A DNA stretch of 36,516 nt from Verrucomicrobia bacterium UBA6775 (GTDB lineage Bacteria; Verrucomicrobiota; Verrucomicrobiia; Limisphaerales; UBA1096), in NCBI GenBank assembly GCA_002453165.1, contig DKGH01000241.1, positions 5,356 through 41,871 of the forward strand, read 5' to 3'. The notes beneath the pieces are model-generated. The model made no database searches and was not told where the DNA came from. It saw nothing but the letters and a program-made list of their open reading frames with translations. Shown one piece after another: positions 17,901-24,362 of this stretch (position 1 is its first letter; the number at the start of each line of letters is the position of its first letter). Position numbers and translations under genes: made by a program.

Positions 17901-18103
17901 TGGTCTGGTCGGAGGGAGGCGAAATGGGCCTGAGCTACCGCAGCTTTGGCCTGACGCTGATCGGCGGGATGTTCTCGGCATCGCTCTTCACACTGCTGGT
18001 GGTGCCGGTATTTTACACACTGTTCGATGACGCCCGGGAGGCGCTCACCAGCACACTGGCAGGAGTGTTTCGGCGGCGGAGGGCGTCCGGTCTGGCCAAA
18101 TGA
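14960..18103 (+). CDS. RND efflux permease, third of three, compositionally mosaic
   Basis: A 1047-residue RND transporter, co-directional and closely similar to the second permease. It has an N-terminal helix (VSMLVLFLTIIAVGSIAIIRL), GLLVDNSVVVAENIQRHYYNG in TM4 and GVVVNNGIVLIDYANRLRREGRDR in TM10. The first about 500 bp are low GC (38-47% in sampled lines). From about 15,480 the gene switches abruptly to about 60% GC with the genome's usual codons. The linker after TM6 contains two palindrome cores 13 bp apart, read as PLGQAAWPRR. A 100-bp gap separates it from the second permease, so a separate promoter is possible. The substrate is unknown. Confidence 0.93.
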   Translation: MESNELAAKITRLSLNRRVSMLVLFLTIIAVGSIAIIRLQVELFPKGFEGDSISIRVHWKSAVPQETMEKIGIPLEEELSTVRGIDSMTASCSSSSASVDLNFKQGTNMDIAYREVRDRLERAKLRFPEDVEHSYIHKMDMSGIPVCMIGMAYDVPPEVDLYDFVNKKIVIPLTRIDGVANVDARGLDEKEIIIEMDKAKSEAYGLDIYSLSRKLRGDNFNLASGNVQDGGKKYLLKSTSTYHTIDQLRNLPISTNVILSDVAVLKYEPEQRRYVTRVNSKKAMAITVTKESTANTVAVCDQVVAELERMKQDPELAAFDLHMYMNQGGIVMTQLNTLFTNGKIGAFFAAIVLYLFLRRLRITLIVTLAIPLCLFISVAAMYFAGESLNLLTILGLVICVGLLVDNSVVVAENIQRHYYNGMSRQDACIKGVREIGLAITTATFTTIIVFLPALLVEGQMRFFMMRLALPVVTALLSSLVIALVFVPLCVYLTLNRRPLGQAAWPRRTAEAFRTRLGNFYKATFERFNRWYNRTLQYYLRRRIDLAFIFLVLFCVTYFHTFREVEFSVDEKREESQFNVSFRFPSQFNMEDRGKYFDRVEKIMEERKEEFELEGYFVRYSTWSGSLEGWFKTDRKSDVPPREMAERIFKLLPEVPGLKIGYERRGEGEEKQDRKERYYVRFIGTDPIQLDEVAESLKPVFENQPGVLALQERQDESPNEMALVVDRERANSIGVNPTTLAGLVGSALRGSTLPRFQNEGRQIPVRVRFSEEDRAELADLNNFLVPTEDGRFSSVGTLTRPAMLSSPRYIRRTNKSVSHTLTMELETGREDEARKAIEAAKSNIDLPEGVSFSSLRKPFEMEDILTGVFALWMSILFIYMLMAFLFESVLMPLSIVFTIPLAAIGAVWIHYLTGINMDILGIIGGMLLVGVVVNNGIVLIDYANRLRREGRDRTTALLQASQHRFRPIAITALTTIFGMIPMVWSEGGEMGLSYRSFGLTLIGGMFSASLFTLLVVPVFYTLFDDAREALTSTLAGVFRRRRASGLAK
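16452..16476. repeat. Double palindrome inside the third permease
   Basis: Two TTGGCCAA cores at 16455-16462 and 16468-16475, each with CGC on the left, lie in the cytoplasmic linker after TM6. They are read in different codon phases (LGQA, then WPR). Confidence 0.85.
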
Positions 18104-18118
18104 GCCTCGGGGATCCGC

Positions 18119-18130
18119 CGCTTGGCCAAG
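18119..18130. repeat. Palindrome copy after the third permease
   Basis: A CTTGGCCAAG core (18121-18130) lies 17 bases past the stop codon and ahead of the tRNA. Confidence 0.8.
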
Positions 18131-18183
18131 GTATTTCGGGTTGACCGGGTGCACGGAATTCGCCATAAATCCCGGCCCGGCAA

Positions 18184-18258
18184 GGCGTGTTGGTCTATCG
18201 GTTAGGACGCCGCCCTCTCAAGGCGGAAAGACGAGTTCGATTCTCGTACACGCTGCCA
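18184..18258 (+). tRNA. tRNA-Glu (anticodon CTC)
   Basis: A 75-nt cloverleaf. The acceptor strand GGCGTGT (18184-18190) pairs with ACACGCT (18248-18254), with one G-T end pair. The D-arm is GTC/GAC with a TATCGGTTAG loop. The anticodon stem is CCGCC/GGCGG around loop CTCTCAA, giving anticodon CTC. The T-arm is ACGAG/CTCGT around TTCGATT. Discriminator G and an encoded CCA end the gene. It reads GAG codons. No integrase gene or att-like duplicate of its 3' end is visible nearby. Confidence 0.95.
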
Positions 18259-18283
18259 TTTTTCCCCACTGTCACCCCCTGCC

Positions 18284-18652
18284 ATGACGCCCTTCCAGAT
18301 TATCTTCACCCCCACCGCCGCGGCGGAGCTGGGCACTCTGCCCAAGGAGCTGCAACTGGAGATACTCGGCGAATTCCGTGGGCTCCCGCACGACATCCGC
18401 AGCGACGAGATGGACAAGTTCGGCCGGCTCAATCGTGACGGCCACCACATGTTCCGCTTCCGGCTGGGCAACTACCGGGTGTATTTCGAACGGCACGACC
18501 TCGGGGTGTTGATCCACCGGATTCTGCACGCGAAAAAACAGCTGCGAGATTTTCTCTACCGCAACAAGCTGCCCGGCGGCGAGGACAGGACGCTGGAGGA
18601 AAATCCGGAATTCTGGAAGCTGATCGAGGAAGCCAAGTCGGCCACCTGCTAG
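18284..18652 (+). CDS. RelE/ParE-like toxin-fold protein without visible antitoxin
   Basis: A 122-residue protein. The N-terminal pattern FQIIFTPTAAAELGTLPKELQLEIL and the C-terminal core MFRFRLGNYRVYFERHDLGVLIHRILHAKKQL match the RelE/ParE superfamily (helical hairpin, then a four-strand sheet with the R-G-x-Y-R-V motif). About 30 residues extend beyond the usual end (residues 90-122). No small antitoxin frame precedes or follows it: the tRNA ends 25 bp upstream and the next gene is on the other strand. It may be a solitary relative with a housekeeping role rather than an active toxin; the sequence cannot decide this. Confidence 0.75.
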   Translation: MTPFQIIFTPTAAAELGTLPKELQLEILGEFRGLPHDIRSDEMDKFGRLNRDGHHMFRFRLGNYRVYFERHDLGVLIHRILHAKKQLRDFLYRNKLPGGEDRTLEENPEFWKLIEEAKSATC

Positions 18653-18664
18653 GCGCATTTAACG

Positions 18665-19282
18665 CTACTGCAAATCCTCACCCAACTCGACGTTCCAGTA
18701 GGCAATGTCGAGAAAGTGCCGCCAACTCTCGTGGTAGTGCAGGCTGAACCGCACCTGCATGAACGGATGCCAGCGCGGCTTGCGCGGCTGCCGGATCAGG
18801 TGCATGCCGGCCTGCTCCGGGGTGCGGTTGGACTTGCGCGTGTTGCAAGGTATGCAGGAGCAGACGATGTTCTCCCACGTGGTCGGGCCGTTGTGCTGAC
18901 GCGGCACCACGTGGTCGAGATTCAGGTCGCGCGTGTCGAATTTCTTCCCGCAATACTGGCAGGTGTTCTTGTCGCGCTGAAAAATATTGTGGCGGGTGAA
19001 CTTGACCTCCTTGCGCGGTACGCGGTCGTACACCATCAGAAGGATCACCCTCGGGAGCCGCAGCGAGATGCTCACGCCGTTGATGCATTCCGGGCCGGGC
19101 TCGCGCTCGGAAAAGTCGGCCCACTCGTTGAAACTGAAGGTGTCGAAGTTGCCCTCCTGGCTGTGGACGACCTGCGCATTGCCCTCGAACAACATGGATA
19201 GCGCCCGCCGGGCAGAGCAGATATTGACTGCCTGCCAAAGCCGGTTGAGCACCAGGACCGGTTGTTCGAGTACCGTTGTCAT
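18665..19282 (-). CDS. HNH endonuclease-domain protein
   Basis: About 205 residues from the ATG at 19282 (an in-frame ATG at 19300 would add six residues). The N-terminal half has TTVLEQPVLVLNRLWQAVNI and SMLFEGNAQVV, a region common in stand-alone bacterial HNH proteins. The nuclease domain follows: RDKNTCQYCGKKF, DLNLDHVVPRQHNG, TTWENIVCSCIPCNTRKSN. The four cysteines form the zinc site and the DHV histidine is the first HNH residue. The substrate is unknown. Family members of this length are widespread on chromosomes and are not necessarily mobile or defence-related. Between this gene and leuC lies a REP-like pair. Confidence 0.88.
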   Translation of the reverse strand: MTTVLEQPVLVLNRLWQAVNICSARRALSMLFEGNAQVVHSQEGNFDTFSFNEWADFSEREPGPECINGVSISLRLPRVILLMVYDRVPRKEVKFTRHNIFQRDKNTCQYCGKKFDTRDLNLDHVVPRQHNGPTTWENIVCSCIPCNTRKSNRTPEQAGMHLIRQPRKPRWHPFMQVRFSLHYHESWRHFLDIAYWNVELGEDLQ

Positions 19283-19333
19283 GCCCGGAAAGGGCGGCAA
19301 CCTAGCACGGCATTTTCGCGCCTGTCAAACAAC

Positions 19334-19348
19334 GCGCTTGGCCAAGCG
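19334..19348. repeat. Palindrome copy upstream of the HNH gene
   Basis: GCGC-TTGGCCAA-GCG, a full-length copy 52 bases upstream of the HNH gene's start. Confidence 0.85.
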
Positions 19349-19372
19349 GAAGGGAGAAGAGAATACAGGAGC

Positions 19373-19431
19373 GGGGACATTCCTGTCCCCGTATTTAATC
19401 CACCCGCTGATTCGGAGACAGGAATGTCCCC
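19373..19431. repeat. REP-like inverted pair of 18-bp palindromic units
   Basis: GGGGACATTCCTGTCCCC (19373-19390) is itself a palindrome. GGAGACAGGAATGTCCCC (19414-19431) is its inverted copy with one mismatch, 23 bp away. Each arm can fold alone and the two can pair with each other, as in bacterial REP doublets. I recall similar GGGGACAGGAATGTCCCC-type motifs near REP-associated Y1 transposases in other genomes; no such transposase is in this window. Confidence 0.7.
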
Positions 19432-19443
19432 TTTCCTTTGCTT

Positions 19444-19457
19444 CGCTTGGCCAAGCG
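19444..19457. repeat. Palindrome copy just downstream of leuC
   Basis: CGCTTGGCCAAGCG, a perfect 14-bp copy whose near edge is 5 bases past the leuC stop on the minus strand. Confidence 0.85.
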
Positions 19458-19461
19458 GGAC

Positions 19462-20835
19462 TTAATTCAGGTAGTCGCGTGGGTCGGCGACGTGGCCGGC
19501 TAGGGCGCTGGCGGCGACGGTGGCCGGGCTGGCCAAATAAACTTCACTCTCCTTGCTGCCCATGCGGCCGGGGAAGTTGCGGTTGGTGGCGCTGATGCAT
19601 TTCATGCCGCCTTCGTTCATGCGGCCGAAAGTGTCTACCGGCCCTCCAAGGCAGGCGGAGCAGCCGGCGTTCTCGGTCATCCGCACGCCGGCGTCGGTGA
19701 GGATATTCCATACCGGCTTGCCGTCCCACTCGGTGGTCTGCAGGTCGTTGACGATCTCAGGGGTGGCCGGCACGCCAAAGGTGTCGATGCGGACCTCCTG
19801 CCCGCGCACCACCTCGGCGAACGCCAAAAAGTCACTCGTCTTGCCGCCGGTGCAGGAGCCGATGTAGGCGCGGTCGAGTTTCATGTCGGTCATCTCGCGG
19901 GCGAGCTTGCGGTTACCCGGGTCGGGGTGACAGGCAACGGTCGGCTCGAGTGCGCTCAGGTTGATCGTTGAGTCGTAAATGAACGTCTCGTTTTCGTCGC
20001 GCTCGACCGGCTCGAAGTCGCTCTTGGTGCCGTTGCACTGGGTGCGTTCGTCGACGAGCGCCTTGGTTTTCTCGTCGTACTCAAAAATACCGTTCTTGCC
20101 GCCGGCCTCGATGGCCATGTTGGTGACGGTCATGCGGTCGTCCATCGACAGGCTGGTCGCGCCCGGGCCGTCGAACTGCATCGCGCGGTAGGTGGCGCCG
20201 TCGAAGCCGATCTCGCCAATCACGTGCAGAATGATGTCCTTGGCCATGACGCCCGGCTGCATCTCGCCCTCGAGACGGAAGTGCATCGTCTCCGGAACCT
20301 TGATCAGCAGTTTGCCGGTGCCCATCACGAAGCCGGCGTCGGTGTTACCGATGCCAGTGGCGAACTGGTTGAACGCGCCGGCCATACAGGTGTGCGAGTC
20401 AGTGCCAAACAGAATCTCACCGGGACGAAGATGCCCTTTCTGCGGCAGGGCCGCGTGACAGACGCCGGCGTAGCGCGAGCCGTACTGGCGCTTGAGCAGT
20501 CCCTGCGAGGCGTCGAATTGCCACTTGCCATCCTCGTCGTCGATGACGTCGTAAAAGTACGGCAGTGCCTGTTCCCGTGCGAAATCGCGCAGGATGTCCA
20601 CGTTGCGGTTGGACAGCGAGTCGGAGGTGAAAATGTAGTGGTCCGGGATGATCACGATTTTTTTCGCGTCCCAAACCTTGGCGTCCTCGCCGAATTCGCG
20701 CTTGAACACCCCGATCGTGCCGGGACCACAGACGTCGTGCGTCATCAACGTGTCCACGTTCACCCAGACATTCTCACCGGCGGTCACCTCACTTTTGCCC
20801 GCTGCCCGGGCCAATATTTTTTCAGTCAGCGTCAT
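19462..20835 (-). CDS. leuC: 3-isopropylmalate dehydratase large subunit (aconitase family)
   Basis: Catalyses isomerisation of 2- to 3-isopropylmalate in leucine synthesis, with a small LeuD subunit that is not in this window. The 457-residue frame shows LMTHDVCGPGT, FGTDSHTCMAGAFNQFATGIG, and the three cluster cysteines at about 328 (GSCTGGK), 392 and 395 (GCSACLGGP), which hold the catalytic [4Fe-4S] cluster. The ending NRNFPGRMGSKESEVYLASPATVAASALAG is typical. The ATG at 20835 (MTLTEKIL) is preferred over an in-frame ATG at 20862. A homoaconitase-type activity cannot be excluded by sequence alone, since both belong to the same family. Confidence 0.88.
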   Translation of the reverse strand: MTLTEKILARAAGKSEVTAGENVWVNVDTLMTHDVCGPGTIGVFKREFGEDAKVWDAKKIVIIPDHYIFTSDSLSNRNVDILRDFAREQALPYFYDVIDDEDGKWQFDASQGLLKRQYGSRYAGVCHAALPQKGHLRPGEILFGTDSHTCMAGAFNQFATGIGNTDAGFVMGTGKLLIKVPETMHFRLEGEMQPGVMAKDIILHVIGEIGFDGATYRAMQFDGPGATSLSMDDRMTVTNMAIEAGGKNGIFEYDEKTKALVDERTQCNGTKSDFEPVERDENETFIYDSTINLSALEPTVACHPDPGNRKLAREMTDMKLDRAYIGSCTGGKTSDFLAFAEVVRGQEVRIDTFGVPATPEIVNDLQTTEWDGKPVWNILTDAGVRMTENAGCSACLGGPVDTFGRMNEGGMKCISATNRNFPGRMGSKESEVYLASPATVAASALAGHVADPRDYLN

Positions 20836-20926
20836 TACAGCCGGGACAATGTACCGGCGCAAAACCGCTCACGCAAGGAAGCGCTCAGGGTTTAGGATTT
20901 CGATATTAGAGTTTCGAATTTCAAAA

Positions 20927-21985
20927 CTAGGTGTGAATGCCGGCGACGACGTCGCGGCTCTGCAGTTCGGGCGTGTATGGCTCGAGTGGCATCGGCTCGT
21001 CGTGGTCGAGGTGCTCGCGGCAGATGGCAAAAAAGTCGGCCTTGGTCTGGGCGCGGCGGATGTCGTGCAAAAACCGGCCCTTCGCATCAACCCCCAACCC
21101 GAAGTAGTTCATGTATTTTTTCATCTTCTGCACCTGACTTCGCTCGATGTAATTCTCCGGGGCAGTCATCTCAAACAGGTCGGCAACATAGTCAAGTACC
21201 TCGCGCCCGCTTGGCCAGGCGGGCGGCTTGCCCCGGAGATGCTCCCGAATCTGCGTGAACAGCCAAGGGTTGCGGATGATCCCACGTCCGATCATCAGGC
21301 CGCGCACGCCAGTCTCGCCAAGCACCGACTCGGCCTTGGCTGCGGAGTAGACGTTGCCGTTGGCCAACACCGGGCAGCCGGCCTCCGCAACCGCGCGTGC
21401 GATAAAGTCGTAATGCACGGCGCTGCGGTACATCTCCTTGACCGTGCGGCCGTGGACGGTGAGCAGGTCGAGGTCGTGCTTCTCAAAAATCGGGAGCAAC
21501 TCGTCGAACACCGCAGGGTCGTCGAAGCCGATCCGCGTCTTCACCGTGAACCGAGTCTCCACCGCCTCACGCAACGCGCCGAGGATACGGTCGACGCGTT
21601 CCGGTTCGCGCAGCAGTCCGCCGCCGGCGCATTTCTTGTAAACGACCGGCGCGGGGCAGCCGAGGTTAAGGTCGACCGCGGCGATGGGATGCTGCTGAAG
21701 CTCGCGTGCCGTGCGCACGAGGTCTGGAATGCTGTTGCCGATCATCTGCGCGACGACCGGCCGGCCGGTGGGGTTCTCGGTGATCGAGCGCAGGATCGGT
21801 TTCTCCAGCCGCGAATCGGCGTGCACGCGAAAATACTCGGTGTAGTACACGTCCGCGCCGCCGCGGCTACGGATCACACTCCAAAACGGCAGATCGGTGA
21901 CATCCTGCATCGGGGCCAGTGCCAGCACCGGCTCGTCCCGCTGCAACAGAGCATTAAATTGTTCAACCTGTTCAGTGTGCGACAT
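20927..21985 (-). CDS. tRNA-dihydrouridine synthase (Dus family)
   Basis: An FMN enzyme that reduces uridine to dihydrouridine in the D-loop of tRNA. The 352-residue frame has LALAPMQDVTDLPF at the FMN-binding N-terminus, VDLNLGCPAPVVYKKCAGGGLL with the catalytic cysteine (the Cys after YKK), VKTRIGF, LLTVHGRTVKEMY, and PVLANGNVYSAAKA followed by GLMIGRGIIRNPW. A C-terminal helical domain follows. Which tRNA position it modifies cannot be assigned. It is divergent from ggt across a palindrome-rich 190-bp gap. The TTGGCCAA core at 21360 codes for the conserved LANGN stretch, so that copy may be coincidental. Confidence 0.93.
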   Translation of the reverse strand: MSHTEQVEQFNALLQRDEPVLALAPMQDVTDLPFWSVIRSRGGADVYYTEYFRVHADSRLEKPILRSITENPTGRPVVAQMIGNSIPDLVRTARELQQHPIAAVDLNLGCPAPVVYKKCAGGGLLREPERVDRILGALREAVETRFTVKTRIGFDDPAVFDELLPIFEKHDLDLLTVHGRTVKEMYRSAVHYDFIARAVAEAGCPVLANGNVYSAAKAESVLGETGVRGLMIGRGIIRNPWLFTQIREHLRGKPPAWPSGREVLDYVADLFEMTAPENYIERSQVQKMKKYMNYFGLGVDAKGRFLHDIRRAQTKADFFAICREHLDHDEPMPLEPYTPELQSRDVVAGIHT

Positions 21986-22006
21986 CGCGCTTGCGGTTTC
22001 TCCCGC

Positions 22007-22059
22007 CTGACCAAGCGCTTGGCAACTCCAAAACGGCGGTGGCTTGCCTTGGCCAAGCG
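22007..22059. repeat. Degenerate and full palindrome copies between dus and ggt
   Basis: A degenerate unit, GACCAAGCGCTTGGC (about 22009-22023), and a core TTGGCCAAGCG (22049-22059) lie in the divergent intergenic region. Confidence 0.75.
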
Positions 22060-22135
22060 TTGTGGCGAGAATGCCGCCGAAGCCATGCGCAAATCAACCT
22101 GTCATCCAACCCGCCGGGCGGCCTGCCATCGCCGC

Positions 22136-22160
22136 CGCTTGGCCAAGCGCTTGGCCAAGC
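22136..22160. repeat. Tandem palindrome dimer before ggt
   Basis: Cores at 22139-22146 and 22151-22158 are spaced exactly 12 bp apart, sharing the CGC arm. The dimer ends 17 bp before the ggt start codon and could form a hairpin in the leader. Confidence 0.85.
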
Positions 22161-22177
22161 TGTTACTCTTACCAGTC

Positions 22178-23845
22178 ATGGCCAGTACTCAACTTTTCGG
22201 CGCCGGCTACGACCGGCCTTATGGTGACCCCAAGCTCAGCCGCTCGGTGGTGATGGCGCCCAACGGCATGGTCGCCACCAGCCACACGCTCGCCGCTGAG
22301 GCCGGGGTGGACGTCCTCAAGCGGGGAGGCAACGCGATCGACGCCGCCATCGCGGCCAACGCCGTGCTCGGTGTGGTGGAGCCGATGAGCTGCGGCATCG
22401 GCGGCGACCTGTTTGCCATCGTGTGGGATGCGAAGTCGAAAAAACTCTACGGCCTCAACGCCAGCGGCCGCTCGCCGCTGGGCATTTCACGGGAGCTGAT
22501 CCGCGAACGCGGGTACGACCGCATCCCGCTCAAGGGGCCACTGAGTTGGTCGGTGCCGGGTTGCGTCGACGGCTGGCAGGTGTTGCACGACCGATTCGGC
22601 AAACTGCCGCTTTCCAAGACACTCGCACCGGCGGTACGCTACGCGCGGGACGGTTTTCCGGTCACCCAAATCATCGCCGGTTACTGGAGCGGCAGCGAAG
22701 GGATTCTGGGCGAAACCAAGACTGCCAGCCGGGCGTTCCTCAAGGATGGCAAGGCACCGAAGGAGGGTGAGCGGATGACCAACCGCGATCTGGCCAAGGT
22801 CTACCGTGCCATCGGCCGGGAGGGGGCAAAGGCGTTTTACGAGGGCTGGATCGCCGAGGAGATGGTTCGCTACAGCGAATCGGTCGGCGGCCTGATCACG
22901 ATGGAGGATCTCAAACGCCACACCTCGGAGTGGATCGAGCCGGTCAGCACCAACTACCGCGGCCGTGAAATCTGGGAGCTGCCGCCACCCGGGCAGGGCA
23001 TCGCTGCGCTGCAGATTTTGAACATCTTCGAGCCGCACGACATCGCCGCGATGGGACACAACTCGGCCGACTACATTCACCTGTTCGCTGAGGCCAAAAA
23101 ACTGGCGTTTGCCGATCGGGCCAAGTTTTATGCCGACCCGCAGGTGGAGAAAAACCTGCCGATCGCGGAGTTGATCTCGAAGCCGTACGCCGCACGGCAG
23201 GCCAAACGCATAGACATGGCCAAGGCCGCGCAGCGTGTGCCGGCCGGCGATCCGCAGCTCAAGCACGGCGACACGATTTACCTCACCGCAGTGGACAAGG
23301 ATCGCAATGTGGTGTCACTCATTCAGAGCACGTACTACGGCTTCGGCTCCGGCCACGTGCCTGGCAACGTCGGGTTCACCATGCAAAACCGGGGCACACT
23401 GTTCGCGATGGACGACAAGCACCACAACCGGCTCGAGCCGTTCAAGCGGCCGTTCCACACGATCATTCCCGCGATGGTCACCAAGGACGGCAAACCGGTG
23501 CTGTCGTTTGGCGTGATGGGCGGCGACATGCAGCCGCAGGGCCATGCGCAGGTGCTCGTCAACATGATCGACCACGGCATGAACGTGCAGGAGGCCACCG
23601 ACGCCGCGCGCGTGCGCCACGACGGCTCCGACACGCCCACCGGCGACGTGATGACTGACGGTGGGCGGTTGATCGTCGAGAGTGGTGTCAGCGACGAGGT
23701 CGTTGCTGAGTTGAAAAAACGCGGCCACAACGTCAGCCGTGGTGGCGCGGGCGGCGGTTATCAGGCCATCCGCATCGACCACGAGACCGGCCTGCTCCAC
23801 GGCGGCTCCGAGGCGCGCAAGGACGGCGCGGCGATTGGCTACTGA
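22178..23845 (+). CDS. ggt: Gamma-glutamyltransferase family protein (YwrD-like)
   Basis: An N-terminal nucleophile hydrolase that self-cleaves and transfers or hydrolyses gamma-glutamyl groups (glutathione-type substrates). The 555-residue frame has VVMAPNGMVATSHTLAAEAGVDVLKRGGNAIDAAIAAN, EPMSCGIGGDLF, and HGDTIYLTAVDKDRNVVSLIQS with Thr366 as the likely nucleophile at the new N-terminus after cleavage. GSGHVPGNVGFTMQNRG and PVLSFGVMGGDMQPQGHAQ follow. With the ATG at 22178 there is no signal peptide, as in cytosolic YwrD-type members. An in-frame ATG at 22085 would add 31 basic and hydrophobic residues including LAKRLAKLLLLPVMA. The open frame continues far upstream with no coding meaning. 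Confidence 0.9.
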   Translation: MASTQLFGAGYDRPYGDPKLSRSVVMAPNGMVATSHTLAAEAGVDVLKRGGNAIDAAIAANAVLGVVEPMSCGIGGDLFAIVWDAKSKKLYGLNASGRSPLGISRELIRERGYDRIPLKGPLSWSVPGCVDGWQVLHDRFGKLPLSKTLAPAVRYARDGFPVTQIIAGYWSGSEGILGETKTASRAFLKDGKAPKEGERMTNRDLAKVYRAIGREGAKAFYEGWIAEEMVRYSESVGGLITMEDLKRHTSEWIEPVSTNYRGREIWELPPPGQGIAALQILNIFEPHDIAAMGHNSADYIHLFAEAKKLAFADRAKFYADPQVEKNLPIAELISKPYAARQAKRIDMAKAAQRVPAGDPQLKHGDTIYLTAVDKDRNVVSLIQSTYYGFGSGHVPGNVGFTMQNRGTLFAMDDKHHNRLEPFKRPFHTIIPAMVTKDGKPVLSFGVMGGDMQPQGHAQVLVNMIDHGMNVQEATDAARVRHDGSDTPTGDVMTDGGRLIVESGVSDEVVAELKKRGHNVSRGGAGGGYQAIRIDHETGLLHGGSEARKDGAAIGY

Positions 23846-23860
23846 GCCGCCCGCGTGTAC

Positions 23861-23870
23861 GCTTGGCCAA
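23861..23870. repeat. Palindrome copy between ggt and rfaE2
   Basis: GCTTGGCCAA, 15 bases after the ggt stop and 2 bases before the next start codon, where a ribosome-binding site would normally sit. Confidence 0.8.
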
Positions 23871-23872
23871 CG

Positions 23873-24355
23873 ATGAGTGCGCGCGAAAAAATCCTGTCGC
23901 TCGAGCAACTGCCCGCCTGGCGTGATCAACTCCGCGAGGACGGCAGAAAACTTGTGGTAACCAACGGCTGTTTCGACCTGCTCCACGCCGGGCACGTGAC
24001 CTACCTCGAGCAGGCGGCCTCGCATGGCGACGTGTTGTTGGTCGGCTGCAACGGCGACCAATCGGTGCGCGAACTCAAGGGGCCAAGCCGGCCGCTCAAC
24101 GCCGAGGCCGACCGCGCGCTCGTGCTGGCCGCGCTCGCCTCGGTCGGGGCCGTGGCCATTTTTCCCGAGAAACGAGCAGTGAATTTTCTGCGCTTGGCCA
24201 AGCCGGACGTCTACGTGAAGGGCGGCGACTACACGCCGGAGACACTGGTGGCCGACGAACGCGAGGCGGTGGAATCAGCCGGCGGAGAGATCGCAATTAT
24301 CTCGTTCGTGCCGGGCAAATCGACCACCTCGATCATCGAGCGGATGAACGACTGA
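23873..24355 (+). CDS. rfaE2: D-glycero-beta-D-manno-heptose 1-phosphate adenylyltransferase (RfaE domain II/HldC)
   Basis: Adds AMP to heptose 1-phosphate to give ADP-heptose for lipopolysaccharide inner core. The 160-residue protein is the stand-alone nucleotidyltransferase domain; the kinase half of HldE is absent. Motifs: KLVVTNGCFDLLHAGHVTYLEQA with the HxGH nucleotidyltransferase signature (about residue 35), GCNGDQSVRELKGPSRPLN, and KPDVYVKGGDYTPETL. The ending FVPGKSTTSIIERM is typical. The ATG at 23873 is used; an in-frame ATG at 23855 would add six residues. A palindrome core at 24194 reads LRLAKPDVY, replacing no obvious residue. It is followed 7 bp later by the GH13 gene. Its presence implies an LPS-bearing outer membrane. 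Confidence 0.9.
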   Translation: MSAREKILSLEQLPAWRDQLREDGRKLVVTNGCFDLLHAGHVTYLEQAASHGDVLLVGCNGDQSVRELKGPSRPLNAEADRALVLAALASVGAVAIFPEKRAVNFLRLAKPDVYVKGGDYTPETLVADEREAVESAGGEIAIISFVPGKSTTSIIERMND

Positions 24356-24362
24356 GCATCGA

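Noticed and set aside
18184..18258. tRNA-Glu as an integration site for a mobile island
   Set aside because: No integrase, no duplicate of the tRNA 3' end, and the flanking genes have ordinary composition.
18665..19282. HNH gene as a homing endonuclease or restriction enzyme
   Set aside because: No intron, intein, methyltransferase or mobile context; single HNH proteins of this type are common chromosomal genes.
22136..22160. CRISPR-like short repeats
   Set aside because: Units are 12-bp palindromes repeated back to back without spacers; there are no cas genes.
20648..22177. A long open extension upstream of ggt in the same frame
   Set aside because: It overlaps dus and leuC on the other strand and has no family-like content; the enzyme's homology begins near 22178.
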